The notes beneath the pieces were generated by a model. The model had not been told where the DNA came from. It was given only the letters and a program-made list of their open reading frames with translations, and ran no database searches. Shown in pieces: positions 41,555 to 50,435 of a stretch of 64,000 bases of DNA. The stretch spans positions 62,001 to 126,000 of the forward strand of contig CAWKBS010000013.1 in the NCBI GenBank assembly GCA_963847985.1. Direction: 5' to 3'. Within the stretch, counting starts at the first letter, position 1. Each line of letters opens with the position of its first letter. Source of the stretch: JAIBJN01 sp963847985 (GTDB lineage Bacteria; Actinomycetota; Thermoleophilia; Gaiellales; Gaiellaceae). The position numbers and the translations under genes were made by a program.

Positions 41555-42322
41555 GTGTTCGAGATCGGCAACAGCCTTCGAGAGGCTCGTTTGCGGCAGG
41601 GTCTCGAGATTCCTCGGATCGAGGCTGAAACGAAGATCCGCGGGAAGTACCTCAGAGCTCTGGAAGAGGAGGAGTTCGAGGTGCTGCCCGGAGACACGTA
41701 CGTCAAGGGGTTCCTGCGGACGTACGCGGACTACCTCGGGCTCGACGGGCAGCTCTACATGGACGAGTACAACTCCCGCTTCGCAGCCTCGGAGGAGCTC
41801 CCGTTCGCGCAGTCGTCGGCCGCCGCGCCACGGCGGCGCCAGCGGAGGCGGGTGGAGTCGAATCTCGTCGTCGTCGCGCTGGCGGCGATCGTGGCCGTCA
41901 CGGTGCTCGTCGTCGTCGGCCTCTCCGGGCTCGGCAGCGACTCCGGAGGCGAGACGCCGCTCCCGCCCGCGGCCACCGAGCCGACGACAGTCCCGACGGC
42001 GCCCGCGCTGACCACAACCGACGCGGAAAGCGAGGAGGAAGCGCCGCCTCCGCGGGCCCGGCTCGTCCTCACCGCCGCGCGCGGGGACTCGTTCCTCCAG
42101 GTTCGCAACGGCGGCGTCAACGGCCGCCTGCTGTGGGAGGGCACGCTCGAGCAGGGCCAGACGCAGCGGTTCCTCAAGTATCGCCGCCTCTGGATCGACC
42201 TGGAGGCCCCGGAGAACCTGAACGCGAAGCTGAACGGACGCCGCGTGGCGAAGTTCCCGATCGAGCCCGCGGTCGTGGTCGTCACCGCCAAGGGCGTCCG
42301 GACGATCTCCACCGGCTCTTGA
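41555..42322 (+). CDS. RodZ-like protein (HTH_25 plus DUF4115)
   Basis: 255 aa from GTG 41555. An N-terminal helix-turn-helix of the RodZ type (LREARLRQGLEIPRIEAETK, ALEEEEFEVLPGDTYVKGFL, residues about 7-65) is followed by a basic stretch, one membrane helix (about residues 105-128), a Pro/Thr-rich linker and a C-terminal DUF4115 domain. RodZ links MreB to the cell wall in rods. No mreB is seen here, and in actinobacteria such proteins may have other envelope roles. The stop overlaps the cinA TTG start. Confidence 0.88.
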   Translation: MFEIGNSLREARLRQGLEIPRIEAETKIRGKYLRALEEEEFEVLPGDTYVKGFLRTYADYLGLDGQLYMDEYNSRFAASEELPFAQSSAAAPRRRQRRRVESNLVVVALAAIVAVTVLVVVGLSGLGSDSGGETPLPPAATEPTTVPTAPALTTTDAESEEEAPPPRARLVLTAARGDSFLQVRNGGVNGRLLWEGTLEQGQTQRFLKYRRLWIDLEAPENLNAKLNGRRVAKFPIEPAVVVVTAKGVRTISTGS

Positions 42323-43569
42323 CGCCCCGCCCGCGGGCGGTCGTCGTCCTCACGGGCAGCGAGCTCGTGCGCGGAGACAAGGCCGACGCCAACGGCGCCT
42401 TTCTCGCCCGCGAGCTGACCTCCCTGGGCCTCGAGCCCGCCCGGATACTGATGGTCGGCGACGACCCCGCCGAGCTCGAGGCCGCCGTGCGCGAGGGGCT
42501 CGAGGCGGAGGTCTGCATCCTCTCGGGCGGCCTCGGCCCGACGCACGACGACCGGACCGTGGAGACGCTCGCCCGCGTCGCCGGCCGTGAGCTGCGCGTG
42601 GACGAGGGGCTTGCCGACGAGATCGAGAGCGTCTCGCGCGGTGTCGCCGAGCGGCTCGGGCGATCGTTCGCCGACTTCGCCCCGGGGGTGCGCAAGCAGG
42701 CCTCGCTGCCCGCGGGAGCGGTCGCGCTCGGGCTCGCGGGGACGGCACCCGCAGTGCTGCTGGAGAGCGACGGAAGCCTCGCAGTAGCGCTGCCGGGCCC
42801 GCCGAACGAGCTGCGCCGGCTCTGGCCGCGGGTCCTCGAGGCCGAAGCCCTGCGGCGCGTGCTCGCCCGTGTCGACGCGCCACGGCACCGGGTTCTCCGC
42901 TTCTTCGGCCCCAGCGAGTCGGCCGTGGCGCGGCTCCTCGAGGCCGAGGGCGGCGAGGGGGAGGGGCTCGAGGTGACCGTCTGCGCGCAGAACCTGGAGA
43001 TCCGAGTCGATCTGCTCGAGCGCCCGGGGGGCGAGGAGCGGGCCGCGCGGATCGAGCAGCTGCTCCGTGCAGAGCTCGGGAGCGACCTCTTCGCCGAGGA
43101 CGAGCGCCCCGTGGAGGAGCTCGTCGTCGACCGGTGCCGCGAGCTCGGGCTCGGGCTGGCCACAGCCGAGTCCTGTACGGGCGGAATGGTCGGCGCCCGC
43201 TTGACGGACTGCCCCGGCGCGAGCGACGTCTACCTGGGCGGCGTGGTCGCGTACTCGAACTCCGTGAAGATCGCACGGCTCGGCGTGCCGGCGGACGTCC
43301 TCGAGCGCCACGGCGCTGTCTCCGCCGAGACGGCCGACGCGATGGTCGCCGGAGCACTGGCCGAACTGGGGGCCGATGCCGCGGTGGCGGTGACCGGGAT
43401 CGCGGGGCCCGGCGGCGGCACGCCCGACAAGCCCGTGGGGCTCGTGTACATCGCCGCCGCCGCGCCGGGCGGGCGCTCCACGGATCGCTTCGTCTTCTCG
43501 GGCGACCGGGAGGGCGTGCGAGGCCGGGCGACGGCGCAGTCTCTTCACGCTCTGCGGCGGCTCTTGTGA
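42319..43569 (+). CDS. cinA: CinA-family protein (competence/damage-inducible)
   Basis: 416 aa from TTG 42319, overlapping the RodZ-like stop (TTGA). N-terminal MoCF-like domain: VVLTGSELVRGDKADANGAF and CILSGGLGPTHDDRTVETLA; linker with LPGPPNELRRLWP. C-terminal CinA domain: LATAESCTGGMVGARLTDCP and VTGIAGPGGGTPDKPVGLVY, the nicotinamide-nucleotide amidohydrolase site. Roles include NMN deamidation and pyrophosphate clean-up. cinA just upstream of recA is a common arrangement. Confidence 0.94.
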   Translation: MTPRPRAVVVLTGSELVRGDKADANGAFLARELTSLGLEPARILMVGDDPAELEAAVREGLEAEVCILSGGLGPTHDDRTVETLARVAGRELRVDEGLADEIESVSRGVAERLGRSFADFAPGVRKQASLPAGAVALGLAGTAPAVLLESDGSLAVALPGPPNELRRLWPRVLEAEALRRVLARVDAPRHRVLRFFGPSESAVARLLEAEGGEGEGLEVTVCAQNLEIRVDLLERPGGEERAARIEQLLRAELGSDLFAEDERPVEELVVDRCRELGLGLATAESCTGGMVGARLTDCPGASDVYLGGVVAYSNSVKIARLGVPADVLERHGAVSAETADAMVAGALAELGADAAVAVTGIAGPGGGTPDKPVGLVYIAAAAPGGRSTDRFVFSGDREGVRGRATAQSLHALRRLL

Positions 43570-43588
43570 CGTTCCGGCACACACGCGC

Positions 43589-44149
43589 ATGAGCTCGGCC
43601 GATAGCGTCGAGGGGCATGAGCACCTCCGCCTGTTTGCCGCCCTGGCGCTCCCTGGTGACGCCGTCGAGCGCCTCGTCGCCTGGCAGCACAGGGAGCTCG
43701 CCGACAGCGACGGCGTCCGGATCGTGCCAACCGAGAACCTCCACGTCACCCTCGCCTTCCTCGGCCCGCGGCCGGCCGCCGCCGTCCCGGGCATCCTCGC
43801 CGTGCTCCGCGAGGCCGCCGAGCGGGCGAAGCCGCCGCTGCTCACGGCGGGCGGCTACCGGGAGACGCGTAGCGTCGGGATGGTCACCCTGGTCGACGAA
43901 GGCGGTGGGGCCGCCCGCCTCGCCGACGAGGTGGGGGAGGGGCTCGAGCGCCTCGGCGTCTACGAGCGCGAGCACCGGAAGTGGCTGGCGCACGTGACCG
44001 TCGTGCGCTTCCGCCGGGCGCCCGGGGCGCGGCCGCCGCTTCCCGACCTCGGCGCGGTCAGTCCGTCCGAAGTGGCTCTCTATCATTCGGTGCTGCGGCC
44101 GACCGGGGCGCAGTACGAGATTCTGCAATCGGTTCCTCTGGGAGGTTGA
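43589..44149 (+). CDS. thpR: RNA 2',3'-cyclic phosphodiesterase
   Basis: 186 aa from ATG 43589. The 2H phosphoesterase motifs are LHVTLAFLG and LAHVTVVRF. RLFAALALPGDAVERLVAW is the family N-terminus. It opens 2',3'-cyclic phosphates on RNA ends (LigT/ThpR). The position between cinA and recA is conserved in many actinobacteria and other Gram-positives. The recA start follows 4 nt after the stop. Confidence 0.92.
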   Translation: MSSADSVEGHEHLRLFAALALPGDAVERLVAWQHRELADSDGVRIVPTENLHVTLAFLGPRPAAAVPGILAVLREAAERAKPPLLTAGGYRETRSVGMVTLVDEGGGAARLADEVGEGLERLGVYEREHRKWLAHVTVVRFRRAPGARPPLPDLGAVSPSEVALYHSVLRPTGAQYEILQSVPLGG

Positions 44150-44153
44150 CACC

Positions 44154-45263
44154 GTGACCGACTCCACACGCGAACATGCCCTCGACGCCGCGCTGAGCCA
44201 GATCGAGCGGCAGTACGGCAAGGGCTCGGTCATGAAGATGAGCGACCAGGCCCAGGTCTCCATTCCGTCCATCTCCACGGGCGCGCTCTCGCTGGACGTC
44301 GCCCTCGGCATCGGCGGCCTGCCGCGCGGCCGCGTGGTCGAGGTCTTCGGCCCGGAGTCTTCGGGCAAGACGACGCTCGTCTACCACGTGATCGCCGAGG
44401 CGCAGCGGCGCGGGGGGATCTGCGCCTTCATCGACGCCGAGCACGCTATGGACCCGGCGTACTGCCGCCGCATCGGCGTGAACATCGACGACCTCCTGGT
44501 CTCGCAGCCGGACAACGGTGAGCAGGCGCTCGAGATCGCCGAGCTGCTCATCCGCAGCGGCGCGCTCGACGTGGTCGCGGTCGACTCCGTGGCCGCCCTC
44601 ACCCCGAAGGCGGAGATCGAGGGCGAGATGGGCGACAGCCACGTCGGCCTGCAGGCGCGACTCATGAGCCAGGCGCTCCGCAAGCTGGCGGGGACGCTGA
44701 ACCGCACCGGCACCGTGGCGCTCTTCACCAACCAGCTCCGCGAGAAGATCGGCGTCATGTTCGGCAGCCCGGAGACCACCCCCGGCGGCCGCGCGCTGAA
44801 GTTCTACTCGTCGGTGCGGCTCGACATCCGGCGCATCGAGACACTCAAGGAGGGCGTCGAGGCGATCGGGAACCGCGTCCGCGTCAAAGTCGTCAAGAAC
44901 AAGGTGGCCCCGCCGTTCAAGCAGGCCGAGTTCGACATCATCTACGGCGACGGCATCTCCTGGGAGGGCAGCGTCCTCGACGTCGGCCTCGAGCGGAAGC
45001 TCGTCCAGAAGTCCGGCTCCTACTTCAGCTTCGCCGACGAGCGGCTCGGGCAGGGCCGCCAGAACGCGACCGCCTTCCTCAAGGAGCACCCGGACGTCAC
45101 CGAGGGCATCCTGCGCGCCGTCCAGAGCGAGCTGGGGCCCGACGCCGTCGTCTCCTCCCGGCTGCTGCCGGTCGGCGAGAGCGCGCGGGCAGCCGCCCCG
45201 GCCGACGCCGCAGACGGGGACGAGGCCGAGGCGCCGGCCGAGCAGGCCGCCTCGGCGGCCTAG
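44154..45263 (+). CDS. recA: Recombinase RecA
   Basis: 369 aa from GTG 44154, with GGAGGT ending 9 nt upstream inside the thpR 3' end. Walker A GPESSGKTT lies at residues 66-74; DVVAVDSVAALTPKAEIEGE is Walker B, and loop L2 includes LFTNQLREKIGVMFGSPETT. The C-terminus is an Ala/Glu/Asp-rich tail. RecA drives homologous recombination and LexA cleavage. I found no LexA-type box directly upstream because the thpR gene abuts; expression probably comes from a promoter further upstream. Confidence 0.98.
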   Translation: MTDSTREHALDAALSQIERQYGKGSVMKMSDQAQVSIPSISTGALSLDVALGIGGLPRGRVVEVFGPESSGKTTLVYHVIAEAQRRGGICAFIDAEHAMDPAYCRRIGVNIDDLLVSQPDNGEQALEIAELLIRSGALDVVAVDSVAALTPKAEIEGEMGDSHVGLQARLMSQALRKLAGTLNRTGTVALFTNQLREKIGVMFGSPETTPGGRALKFYSSVRLDIRRIETLKEGVEAIGNRVRVKVVKNKVAPPFKQAEFDIIYGDGISWEGSVLDVGLERKLVQKSGSYFSFADERLGQGRQNATAFLKEHPDVTEGILRAVQSELGPDAVVSSRLLPVGESARAAAPADAADGDEAEAPAEQAASAA

Positions 45264-45276
45264 GGCAGCCGACGGC

Positions 45277-45873
45277 ATGGGGGAGGGGCCCCCGAGGCTC
45301 ACGGCCGTCCGCCGCGCGCGTCCCGGGAGGGTCGAGCTCGAGGTCGAGGGCCGTCGCTGGCGCAGCGTCCCCGACGAGGTCGTCCTCCGCTGCGGGCTCG
45401 CCGCCGGCGTGGAGCTCGACCGCCCACTCCTGCGAGCACTCCGCCGGGAGCTGCGCAGCGCGGAGGCCCTCGGCGCGGCCGTGCGCACCGTCGCACGACG
45501 CGACGTCTCCACCACGCGTCTTCGCGACCGCCTCGCCGCCCGGGGCATTCGCCGGGCCGACGCCGACCGGGCGGTGGCGACGCTGGCGGGCGCCGGCGTC
45601 GTCGACGACGGCCGCTCGGCGGCGAGCCGCGGCCGGGCGCTCGCCGAGCGGGGCTGGGGCGACGCCGCCATCGCCGCCCGGCTCGGAGGAGAGGGATACG
45701 ACGCCGACGCCGTGCGTGCCGCTCTGGATGACCTCAGCCCCGAGCACGAGCGGGCGGAAGCACTTGCCGCCGGCGTCGGCGACCCGCGCGCGGCGTGGAA
45801 GCTCCTCGCCCGGCGTGGGTTCGCGCCCGAAACGCTTGAGGATGTCGTGGGCGCTCTGGACGCCGACCTCTGA
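45277..45873 (+). CDS. recX: Regulatory protein RecX
   Basis: 198 aa from ATG 45277, 13 nt after recA. It has the RecX helical repeats: DVSTTRLRDRLAARGIRRAD, VDDGRSAASRGRALAERGWG and AIAARLGGEGYDADAVRAAL, then a final repeat near WKLLARRGFAPETLEDVVGA. RecX inhibits RecA filament activity. The recA-recX pair is standard. The N-terminal 50 or so residues form a strand-rich module seen in other members. Confidence 0.92.
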   Translation: MGEGPPRLTAVRRARPGRVELEVEGRRWRSVPDEVVLRCGLAAGVELDRPLLRALRRELRSAEALGAAVRTVARRDVSTTRLRDRLAARGIRRADADRAVATLAGAGVVDDGRSAASRGRALAERGWGDAAIAARLGGEGYDADAVRAALDDLSPEHERAEALAAGVGDPRAAWKLLARRGFAPETLEDVVGALDADL

Positions 45874-46103
45874 CGCCGGTTACCATGTCTTCACCTCAAG
45901 CATGAATTGCCTGCATCGGAACGGCTCTTCGCCGAATCGGAACGACCACTGATGACGATCCTGATCCCAGAGCGCGAAACGACCCGCAGACCCACGGTTG
46001 GAGGGAGATCTCGAGCGGAGAGCTAGGTCCGCTACGAGGCGTTCCTGCGGGACGCCGATTCACCGAAACCGCCGTTCCTACGGGCCACACGTAGGAGCGA
46101 GCA
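45874..46103. other. Intergenic region before rny
   Basis: 230 bases, clearly less GC-rich than the flanking genes, likely holding the rny promoter. ATCGGAACG occurs twice (near 45915 and 45937). A TACCAT sequence just after recX could be a -10 box. A 16-codon ORF (45902-45952) is present but not convincing. An AGGAG site precedes the rny ATG. Confidence 0.5.
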
Positions 46104-47642
46104 ATGGCAACTTCCATCGGCCTCCTGATCCTCGGGATCGTGCTCGGCCTGGTCGCGGGGCTCCTCGTCGGGACACGCGTGCTGCTTTCACGGCGCGCCG
46201 CTGCCGCCGAGGCGGACCGCGAGCGGGTGACCGCCGAGTCCATCCGCGCGGCTGAGTCGATCCGGCGCGAGGCGCAGGTCGAGGCGCGCGAGCAGGCGCT
46301 CAAGCTGCGAGCCGACGTCGAGCAGGAGCTCAAGGACAAGCGCACCGACATCGCCAAGATCGAAGAGCGGGTCATCACGAAGGAAGAGGAGATCGACGGC
46401 AAGCTGACCGAGATCGAGCGGCGCGAGCAGGGCCTCCTCGACCGTGAGGGCCATCTCAAGCAGCTCCAGGAGGAGACGAAGGCGGCGAAGGACGACCAGC
46501 TCCGCGAGTTGGAGCGCATCTCCGGACTGACCGTCGAGGAGGCGAAGAAGGTCGTGCTCGACCGCTCCGAGGAGCAGGTCCGCCACGACCTCGCCCGCAT
46601 GGTCCGGCAGCTCGAGGAGGAGGCCCGGACGGACGCGAAGCGCCGGGCGCGGAATCTCGTGGGCGACGCCCTCCAGCGCGTCGCCGCGAGCCACGCCGCC
46701 GAAACGACCGTCTCGCTCGTCGAGCTCCCGTCCGACGACATGAAGGGCCGCATCATCGGCCGCGAGGGCAGGAACATCCGCGCTCTCGAGAACCTGACAG
46801 GCGTCGACTTCATCATCGACGACACGCCGCAGGCGGTCGTGCTGTCCTCCTTCGACGGCGTTCGCCGCGAGGTGGCGAAGCTCACTCTGGCCAAGCTCGT
46901 CGAGGACGGCCGTATCCATCCGTCCCGGATCGAGGAGATGTACTACCGGTCGAAAGCGGAGATCGAGGACCACATCCGGCAGGCCGGCGAACAGGCGGTT
47001 TTCGAGGCGAACTGCGGGAAGATGCACGAAGAGCTGGTCAAGCTCCTCGGCCGGCTCCGCTACCGCACGAGCTACGGCCAGAACATCCTCAAGCACTCGC
47101 TCGAATGCGCTCACCTCGCGGGCGTGATGGCCTCGGAGCTCGGCGCCAGCGTGAAGACGGCGAAGCGCGCGGCGCTCCTTCACGACGTCGGCAAGGCGAT
47201 GACGCACGAGGTCGAGGGCTCCCACGCCGCCATCTCCGCGCAAATGGCGAAGCGCTACGGCGAGTCCCAGCACGTCGTCCACGCGGTCGAGGCCCACCAC
47301 TACGAGGTGCAGCCGCAGACCGTCGAGGCGGTGCTCGTGATCTCCGCCGACGCGATCTCGGCCTCACGGCCAGGCGCCCGCGGCGAAAGCCTCGAGCACT
47401 ACATCAAGCGCCTCGAGACGCTGGAGAAGATCGCCTCGCAGAAGAAGGGCGTCGAGCGCGTCTACGCGCTGCAGGCCGGCCGCGAGATCCGCGTCATGGT
47501 GAAGCCGACTGACGTCGACGACGACACAGCCGTGCTTCTCTCCTACGAGATCGCCAGGGAAATCGAGGAGCAGCTCGAATACCCCGGCCAGATCAAGGTC
47601 ACGGTCATTCGCGAGAGCCGCGCCGTCGAGTTCGCCAAGTAG
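46104..47642 (+). CDS. rny: Ribonuclease Y
   Basis: 512 aa. One N-terminal membrane helix (about residues 4-26), a long coiled coil (about 28-200), a KH domain (DDMKGRIIGREGRNIRALEN) and an HD domain with H360-D361 in LLHDVGKAMTHEVEGSHAAI. The C-terminal RNase Y block ends in YPGQIKVTVIRESRAVEFAK. It is a membrane-anchored endoribonuclease that starts mRNA decay. RNase J is also encoded here (28.5 kb), so the cell has both. Confidence 0.97.
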   Translation: MATSIGLLILGIVLGLVAGLLVGTRVLLSRRAAAAEADRERVTAESIRAAESIRREAQVEAREQALKLRADVEQELKDKRTDIAKIEERVITKEEEIDGKLTEIERREQGLLDREGHLKQLQEETKAAKDDQLRELERISGLTVEEAKKVVLDRSEEQVRHDLARMVRQLEEEARTDAKRRARNLVGDALQRVAASHAAETTVSLVELPSDDMKGRIIGREGRNIRALENLTGVDFIIDDTPQAVVLSSFDGVRREVAKLTLAKLVEDGRIHPSRIEEMYYRSKAEIEDHIRQAGEQAVFEANCGKMHEELVKLLGRLRYRTSYGQNILKHSLECAHLAGVMASELGASVKTAKRAALLHDVGKAMTHEVEGSHAAISAQMAKRYGESQHVVHAVEAHHYEVQPQTVEAVLVISADAISASRPGARGESLEHYIKRLETLEKIASQKKGVERVYALQAGREIRVMVKPTDVDDDTAVLLSYEIAREIEEQLEYPGQIKVTVIRESRAVEFAK

Positions 47643-47652
47643 GCGGCTCGAC

Positions 47653-47668
47653 GGCGCGGCTTCGCGCC
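47653..47668. terminator. Small hairpin between convergent rny and nuclease gene
   Basis: GGCGCG-gctt-CGCGCC, a 6-bp perfect stem 11 nt after the rny stop and just outside the reverse-strand stop at 47675. There is no T-tract. Confidence 0.4.
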
Positions 47669-47674
47669 AAGTCG

Positions 47675-50344
47675 CTAGGGCCTGAGCAGGAAGCGGGCGA
47701 CCTGAGGCTCGTGGTCGCTCGCCTGGACGGCGAACTCCGAGTTCACGTGCACCACGTCGTAGGCCATGAGGTCCCGCTCCAGGTGCCGGCTGACCAGGAT
47801 CTGGTCGAGCACCTGCGAGTTGCCCTCGAACACGTAGGTGTAGCGCTCCGGCTGCTTGAGGGTCAGGAGCAGGTTCTCGAGGACATCACCCTGCAGGATC
47901 GAGAGCGTCTCGGAGAACTCGAAGTCGTTGAGGTCTCCGAGGACGACGACCCGGGCGCGTGCATCGATGGCGTGGAGTGCGTCCACGAAGTCGTTGACGA
48001 TCTGCGCCTGTGCGTGCCGCTGCGTTTCCGTGATGCGGTTCGGAGGCTGGAAGCGGCCGAACAGCGGATCGTCGCCGCCCTTCGAGTTGAAGTGGTTGAC
48101 GATGGCGAAGACCGTGTGCCCGCGCCAGCGGAACTCGCCGGCGAGCGGCTTGCGGCTCGCGTTGAACGCCGGGTTGGTCGGGTCGATCCGGCCCGGGCTG
48201 AAGGTCAGCTCGGCGCCGGCCGGCCCCGCCACCACCCCGGTCGCCGCCGTCGCCGTTCCGCCGGGGCGGTCGACGAACGAGAGGCCGCGGTCGGTGCGGA
48301 AGATGAAGCCGACGCGGATGTTCCCACCGGGCTCGCCGCCGTCCGCGTTGTTGACGGGGTTGATCTGCCGGTAGGAGTACGCCGGGCCGCCGGCCTGAGC
48401 GATCGCGGCCACGAGCGTGTCAAGCGTGGGGCCGCCGTCGACGACGCCGTTGTTCACCGGCCCGTTCGCGTCCTGGATCTCCTCCAAGGCTACGATGTCC
48501 GGCGACTTCAGGTTGTTCACAATCAGCCCGGCCAGCTGGTCGAACTTGTCCGGGGGATCGTCTGGGTCGAGATTCTCGACGTTGAAGGTCGCCACGGCGA
48601 GCTCGTTGGGGCCGGCGGTCTTGGCGGACTCCCGCACGAGGCCGCCCGAGACGGACACGACCGGCTCCGAGACGTCGAGCTTGAAGTTCCCGAAGCTGTA
48701 GTCGAGGATCCCGACGACCGGCGACTTGAAGCGGTCGCCGACGTTCAGGAGCGGCAGCGACGCCGGCAGCAGCAGCCGGTCGTCCAGGTGAATCCGCTCC
48801 GGGTTGAAGTCGTCGGGCCGGATTATGATGCCGCCCCGGTTCGTCAGGATGCTCGCCCGTTCGGCAGCGTCGCCGACGACGGGGATCTCGCCGAAGCCGT
48901 TCGTCGGTCCGACGACGCGCGCCTTGTTCACTTGCACGCGCATCGACTCGAAGCTCTCGTAGAAGTCGAGCCCGTCCTCGGCCGGGTCGAAGACGCCGCT
49001 GATCTCGGCGTCCCCCGCCGAGTCGTTGTCGATGATCTCGCCGGGCGGCACGCGTCCGCCCTTGCCGATCACGCCTGGCCCGGGTAGGGCGCTGCCGCCG
49101 GAGAGAAGCTCGACCGTCGGAGACGTCAGCTCCGTCTGCGTCAGGTTGTTCCCGGTTGCGCCTCCCGGGCGGAACTCGGTCACGAACCCGTCGACCAGGA
49201 CGGCGTCGCCCACGGCGGCAGCCGGTGCCACGTTGGTGAAGACGAACAAGCCCTCGGACGTGGCCGCGTCGCCGTCCGGATCGGGATCCTCGAAGAAGAA
49301 CCCGTTCGAGACCCGGGCGGTGACGACGCCCGGCACATCGGAGACCGCGAGGCCCTCGAGCGGCGAGCGGTGCGCGGCGCCCTGAATCTCGTGAATCCGT
49401 TTGACGGGGCCGACGACGCTGAACGACCACACGAAGTTGGCGGCCATGGCGTCGGGTGGATCGTCTGCGTCCTGATCGGACACCTGAGCGCCCGCGATGG
49501 TGGTCGTGCAGGTCTCGCCGAGCGCGAAGTCGACGTCGACGGCGAGCGAAAACGTGGTCGGGCCGCCGCTTGCGACGGCGGTGTGCGCCCCGCTCAGCGT
49601 GCAGGAGATCGAGAACCACGGGCCGCTGACGTTGACGGGCTCGCTGAAGGTCACGGACAGGTCAGCGGACGGGGACACGCCGGTGGCGCCCGCCGAAGGC
49701 GACGTGGCGGTCACCTGCGGGGCCGCGTCGGCGGCGACGACCGAATGCGCCCCGAGGCCGCTGAAGTCGTCGGTTGCAAACCCGTCCCACTCGACTGCGG
49801 GATCGAAGACATTGCTCGGGTTCGAGTCGCCGGCCTCGATCGTCACCTTGCGCCGGAGCGTGTTGTCGGCCGTGCTCGTGAGCCCGGTGCCCCATTCCGT
49901 GCCGGGGTCAAAGCCGAGCTCACCGATCACGTCGATCAGCGTCGCGCCCTTCCTCAAGACGACGACGTCGTCGCCGTTGAACCAGCCGGCGCCGCTCGTC
50001 TGGTCTGCCTGCGCGAGAATCACGGGGCCGGCCGCGGCCTGCGCGAGGACGAAGACGTCGCCCGGCGCGACCGTCCCGACAAGCGGGATATTAAGCGTGC
50101 ACGCCGCGTTTCCGTTGAAGCACATCTGGACGGCATAGCTGTTCGCGCCCAGATCGACGGGCGCACCGGTTCCGTTGAAGATCTCGAGGGCCTTGTTGTT
50201 GCTCGAGCCCTCGATGTATTCCGAGAAGAACAACTCCGTCGGCGCCGCCCGCGCGCTCCCGAGCGCGAAGACGAGCGGCATGACGACGGCAGCAACGAGC
50301 AGGGCGGGAAGCAGGCGCCCCCGCGACTTCGACGAGCCGGACAT
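47675..50344 (-). CDS. Large secreted nuclease (ExeM/NucH-like) with lamin-tail and Ig-like domains
   Basis: 889 aa from ATG at 50344, which gives a signal peptide (LLPALLVAAVVMPLVFALGS, cut near ARA). Domains in order: lamin-tail domain (LFFSEYIEGSSNNKALEIFN, about 34-190); Ig-like Big_5 domain (TSPSAGATGVSPSADLSVTF, about 205-315); an OB-like region with KRIHEIQGAAHRSPLEG; then an endonuclease/exonuclease/phosphatase domain with ATFNVENLDPDDPPDKF, DIVALEEIQDANG, AIVNHFNSKGGDDPLFGRFQ, VVLGDLNDFEFSE and the closing SDHEP. It should cleave extracellular DNA or RNA. No LPXTG anchor is seen. Confidence 0.92.
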   Translation of the reverse strand: MSGSSKSRGRLLPALLVAAVVMPLVFALGSARAAPTELFFSEYIEGSSNNKALEIFNGTGAPVDLGANSYAVQMCFNGNAACTLNIPLVGTVAPGDVFVLAQAAAGPVILAQADQTSGAGWFNGDDVVVLRKGATLIDVIGELGFDPGTEWGTGLTSTADNTLRRKVTIEAGDSNPSNVFDPAVEWDGFATDDFSGLGAHSVVAADAAPQVTATSPSAGATGVSPSADLSVTFSEPVNVSGPWFSISCTLSGAHTAVASGGPTTFSLAVDVDFALGETCTTTIAGAQVSDQDADDPPDAMAANFVWSFSVVGPVKRIHEIQGAAHRSPLEGLAVSDVPGVVTARVSNGFFFEDPDPDGDAATSEGLFVFTNVAPAAAVGDAVLVDGFVTEFRPGGATGNNLTQTELTSPTVELLSGGSALPGPGVIGKGGRVPPGEIIDNDSAGDAEISGVFDPAEDGLDFYESFESMRVQVNKARVVGPTNGFGEIPVVGDAAERASILTNRGGIIIRPDDFNPERIHLDDRLLLPASLPLLNVGDRFKSPVVGILDYSFGNFKLDVSEPVVSVSGGLVRESAKTAGPNELAVATFNVENLDPDDPPDKFDQLAGLIVNNLKSPDIVALEEIQDANGPVNNGVVDGGPTLDTLVAAIAQAGGPAYSYRQINPVNNADGGEPGGNIRVGFIFRTDRGLSFVDRPGGTATAATGVVAGPAGAELTFSPGRIDPTNPAFNASRKPLAGEFRWRGHTVFAIVNHFNSKGGDDPLFGRFQPPNRITETQRHAQAQIVNDFVDALHAIDARARVVVLGDLNDFEFSETLSILQGDVLENLLLTLKQPERYTYVFEGNSQVLDQILVSRHLERDLMAYDVVHVNSEFAVQASDHEPQVARFLLRP

Positions 50345-50423
50345 ATGAACCCCCAGGGCTGATTCGGACTGTGACGATGGTAAACCCGGCGGCGACAAGG
50401 GACAAGGCCGTTTACGACCTCGC

Positions 50424-50429
50424 TACGAT
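50424..50429 (+). promoter_or_regulatory. -10 box for leaderless miaB
   Basis: TACGAT, 6 nt before GTG 50436. Confidence 0.5.
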
Positions 50430-50435
50430 CTGCCC

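Noticed and set aside
43603..43619. TAGCGT 8 nt before ATG 43617 as a leaderless start
   Set aside because: That ATG is in the wrong frame for ThpR; the correct frame starts at 43589.
45902..45952. 16-codon leader-peptide-like ORF before rny
   Set aside because: No ribosome site of note, no regulatory codon run, and no terminator after it.
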